Assembly (NCBI GenBank): GCA_021787175.1
Contig: JAJYMF010000257.1
Coordinates: forward strand, 1-7,110
DNA from: Pseudomonadota bacterium
GTDB taxonomy: Bacteria; Pseudomonadota; Gammaproteobacteria; Xanthomonadales; Rhodanobacteraceae
Length of the DNA stretch: 7,110 nt
Direction of reading: 5' to 3'
The notes below the pieces were generated by a model. It was not told the origin of the DNA. It did not search any database and saw only the letters and a list, made by a program, of their open reading frames with translations. Positions 4,830 to 7,110 of this stretch are shown here, one piece after another. The position numbers were made by a program, and so were the translations under genes. How positions within the stretch are numbered: the stretch's first letter is position 1; the number at the start of each line of letters is the position of its first letter.

Positions 4830-7110
4830 ATGAGCACAGCCTACGACTCCAGCAGTATCAAGGTCCTCAAGGGTCTCGAGGCCGTCCGCAAGCGTCCCGG
4901 CATGTACATCGGCGATACCGATGACGGTACCGGCCTGCACCACATGGTCTTCGAGGTCGTCGACAATGCCATCGACGAGGCGCTGGCCGGCTATTGCGAC
5001 CACGTCGAAGTGACCTTGCACGCCGACGGTTCGGTCAGCGTCAGCGACAACGGCCGCGGCATCCCGGTCGATATTCACCCGGAAGAGGGCCGTTCCACCG
5101 CCGAGGTGGTGATGACCGTGCTGCACGCCGGCGGCAAGTTCGACGCCAATTCCTACAAGGTTTCCGGCGGCCTGCACGGCGTCGGCGTCTCGGTCGTCAA
5201 TGCGCTGAGCGACCATCTCTGGCTGCATATCCACCGGGATGGCCATGAGCATCTTCAGGAATACCGCCTCGGCGAACCGCTGTATCCGCTGAAGACGGTG
5301 GGCGTGTCGAGTCTGCGCGGCACGCGCGTGCGCTTCGTGCCCAGCCCGACGGTCTTCACCCACATCGAGTTCCACTACGACATCCTCGCCAAGCGCCTGC
5401 GCGAGCTGGCGTTTCTCAATTCCGGCGTGCGCATCGAACTCAACGACGAGCGCGTCGATCGCCATGACGTGTTTCAGTTCGAGGGCGGCATCCGCTCGTT
5501 CGTCGAGCACGTGGCGCACCTGAAGACCGCGCTGCATCCGAACGTGATCAGCATCGCCGCCGAGAACGAAGGCGTCACCGTCGAGGTCGCCATGCAGTGG
5601 ACCGACGGCTATCAGGAAACGATGTTCTGTTTCACCAACAACATTCCCCAGAAGGACGGCGGCACGCACCTGACCGGCTTCCGCGCGGCGCTGACGCGCA
5701 CCCTGATCGCCTATGTCGAGCAGTCCGGGCTGGCCAAGAACGCCAAGGTGCAGTTGTCCGGCGATGACATGCGCGAGGGCCTGATCGCGGTCCTCTCGGT
5801 CAAGGTGCCGGACCCCAAGTTTTCCTCGCAGACCAAGGAAAAGCTGGTCTCCAGCGAGGTCAAGGGCATCGTCGAGCAGGTGATGAACCACAAGCTCGAG
5901 GAGTTCCTGCTGGAAAATCCCGCCGAAGCCAAGGCCATCGCCTCCAAGGTGGTGGATGCCGCGCGCGCGCGCGAGGCCGCGCGCAAGGCGCGCGAGATGA
6001 CCCGGCGCAAGGGCGCGCTGGACATCGCCGGGCTGCCGGGCAAGCTGGCCGATTGCCAGGAGAAGGATCCCGCACTGTCGGAGCTCTTCATCGTCGAGGG
6101 CGACTCGGCCGGCGGTTCGGCCAAGCAGGGCCGCAACCGCAAGACCCAGGCGGTGTTGCCGCTGAAGGGCAAGATCCTCAATGTCGAGAAGGCCCGCTTC
6201 GACAAGATGCTGGCCTCGGCCGAGGTCGGTACCCTGATCACGGCGCTCGGTTGCGGCATCGGCAAGGACGAGTACAACCCCGACAAGCTGCGCTACCACC
6301 GCATCATCATCATGACCGACGCCGATGTGGACGGCTCGCACATCCGCACCCTGCTGCTGACGTTCTTCTACCGGCAGATGCCGGAGTTGATCGAGCGCGG
6401 CTACATCTACATCGGCCTGCCGCCGCTGTACAAACTCAAGCAGGGCAAGCAGGAGATGTATCTCAAGGACGACGCGGCGCTGAACGCCTACCTGATCGCC
6501 AACGCCGTCGACGGCGCCGAACTGGTGCCGGGCGAAGGCCTGCCGCCCATTCGCGGCGAGGCGCTCGAGCGCCTGCTGCGTGATTACCAGGCGGCGCTGG
6601 ATCAGATCGAGCGTCTCAGCAATCGGTGCGACGCGATCGTGCTCGAAGCCATGCTGGAAGGCGCCGCTCCCGATTTGCAGCGCTGGCAGGATCCGCAGGC
6701 GATGGCGGCATGGCTGGCGCTGCTGGGTACGCGCGTCAACGCCGGGGGGCTGGGCCGTCCGCGCTACACGCTGAGCGCGCGCGGTGTCGGCGGCGAGGCC
6801 GAGGCACTGCTGATCGAACGCGCCCAGCATGGGCTTGCGCACAGCTTCCTGTTGACGCGTGCGTTTTTCGAAGGTCCCGAATTCCGCGCCGTCGCCGAAG
6901 CGGCGCGCGCGCTGACCGGACTGCTGCAGCCCGGCGCCGAGATCCGCCGCGGCAACGCCGCGTTGCCGCTGCGCCGTTTCGCCGAAGCACGTGCGTTCCT
7001 GTTCGAGGAAGCCAAGAAAGGCCGCGCGATCCAGCGCTTCAAGGGTCTGGGCGAGATGAACCCCGAGCAGCTCTGGGAGACTACGGTCAATCCCGAAACG
7101 CGCCGTCTGC
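4830..7110 (+). CDS. gyrB: DNA gyrase subunit B, partial (C-terminus beyond window)
   Basis: GyrB is the ATPase and TOPRIM subunit of the GyrA2GyrB2 complex that introduces negative supercoils. The frame is open for 760 codons and leaves the window; E. coli GyrB has 804 aa, so about 45 residues are missing. The GHKL ATPase domain keeps E. coli numbering: E42 and N46 in FEVVDNAIDEAL, D73 and G75 in SDNGRGIP, the ATP lid GGLHGVGV (113-120), R136 and T165. The transducer domain follows. The TOPRIM domain has EGDSAGG from E423 and the metal-binding DADVD (497-501), with PLKGKILNVEKA between. Residues about 555-720 form the extra tail domain typical of Gram-negative GyrB, then RFKGLGEMNPEQLW (736-749). 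Residues equivalent to E. coli R136, D426 and K447 (here R136, D425, K446) are wild type, so no known coumarin or quinolone resistance change is visible there. GGAAG lies 3 nt before the ATG. Confidence 0.99.
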   Translation, partial: MSTAYDSSSIKVLKGLEAVRKRPGMYIGDTDDGTGLHHMVFEVVDNAIDEALAGYCDHVEVTLHADGSVSVSDNGRGIPVDIHPEEGRSTAEVVMTVLHAGGKFDANSYKVSGGLHGVGVSVVNALSDHLWLHIHRDGHEHLQEYRLGEPLYPLKTVGVSSLRGTRVRFVPSPTVFTHIEFHYDILAKRLRELAFLNSGVRIELNDERVDRHDVFQFEGGIRSFVEHVAHLKTALHPNVISIAAENEGVTVEVAMQWTDGYQETMFCFTNNIPQKDGGTHLTGFRAALTRTLIAYVEQSGLAKNAKVQLSGDDMREGLIAVLSVKVPDPKFSSQTKEKLVSSEVKGIVEQVMNHKLEEFLLENPAEAKAIASKVVDAARAREAARKAREMTRRKGALDIAGLPGKLADCQEKDPALSELFIVEGDSAGGSAKQGRNRKTQAVLPLKGKILNVEKARFDKMLASAEVGTLITALGCGIGKDEYNPDKLRYHRIIIMTDADVDGSHIRTLLLTFFYRQMPELIERGYIYIGLPPLYKLKQGKQEMYLKDDAALNAYLIANAVDGAELVPGEGLPPIRGEALERLLRDYQAALDQIERLSNRCDAIVLEAMLEGAAPDLQRWQDPQAMAAWLALLGTRVNAGGLGRPRYTLSARGVGGEAEALLIERAQHGLAHSFLLTRAFFEGPEFRAVAEAARALTGLLQPGAEIRRGNAALPLRRFAEARAFLFEEAKKGRAIQRFKGLGEMNPEQLWETTVNPETRRL

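Noticed and set aside
4011..6842. A 943-codon open frame on the minus strand opposite recF and gyrB
   Set aside because: It is fully antisense to two clear, conserved genes. Its Arg/Ala/Gly/His/Asp-rich translation shows no family motif. Long antisense frames arise from GC-biased third positions.

Overview
This window is the replication-origin neighbourhood of a bacterial chromosome. The gene order is yidC-rnpA-rpmH on the minus strand, diverging from dnaA-dnaN-recF-gyrB on the plus strand. The window cuts yidC after its first 79 codons and gyrB after 760 codons. DNA is GC-rich, and protein lengths and motifs (RpmH 44 aa, DnaN 366 aa, RecF 356 aa, GyrB with the long tail insertion) fit a gammaproteobacterium. 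The YidC N-terminus (MNQTRTFLVFALL...) and the DnaA wording resemble, from memory, the Lysobacterales (Xanthomonadales). That placement is inference; no database search was possible.

Layout. Positions 1-823 (minus) carry yidC (partial), rnpA and rpmH, read from a promoter with a perfect TTGACA -35 box at 875-880. The divergent spacer 824-974 holds that promoter and a TGCTACACT extended -10 for dnaA. dnaA occupies 975-2297. The 201-bp spacer 2298-2498 has four DnaA-box sequences, an AT-rich core and no GATC, and is the best candidate for oriC. dnaN (2499-3599) is followed by a strong hairpin (3624-3655) just before recF (3671-4741). Two perfect parS-type palindromes lie inside recF. gyrB starts at 4830 behind its own TGTTACACT element.

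How the parts work together. DnaA binds and opens oriC, DnaN is the sliding clamp of the replicase, RecF helps load RecA at gaps, and GyrB supplies the ATPase of gyrase that removes positive supercoils ahead of forks. The parS sites would load ParB and link this origin region to chromosome segregation. RpmH, RnpA and YidC serve the ribosome, tRNA maturation and membrane protein insertion.

I see no mobile element, CRISPR array, tRNA/rRNA gene or unfamiliar protein family. Every substantial gene is a recognised core gene. The points worth a second look are regulatory: parS sites written into recF codons, the oriC arrangement, the dnaN/recF hairpin, a shared promoter word before dnaA and gyrB, and the missing yidD.
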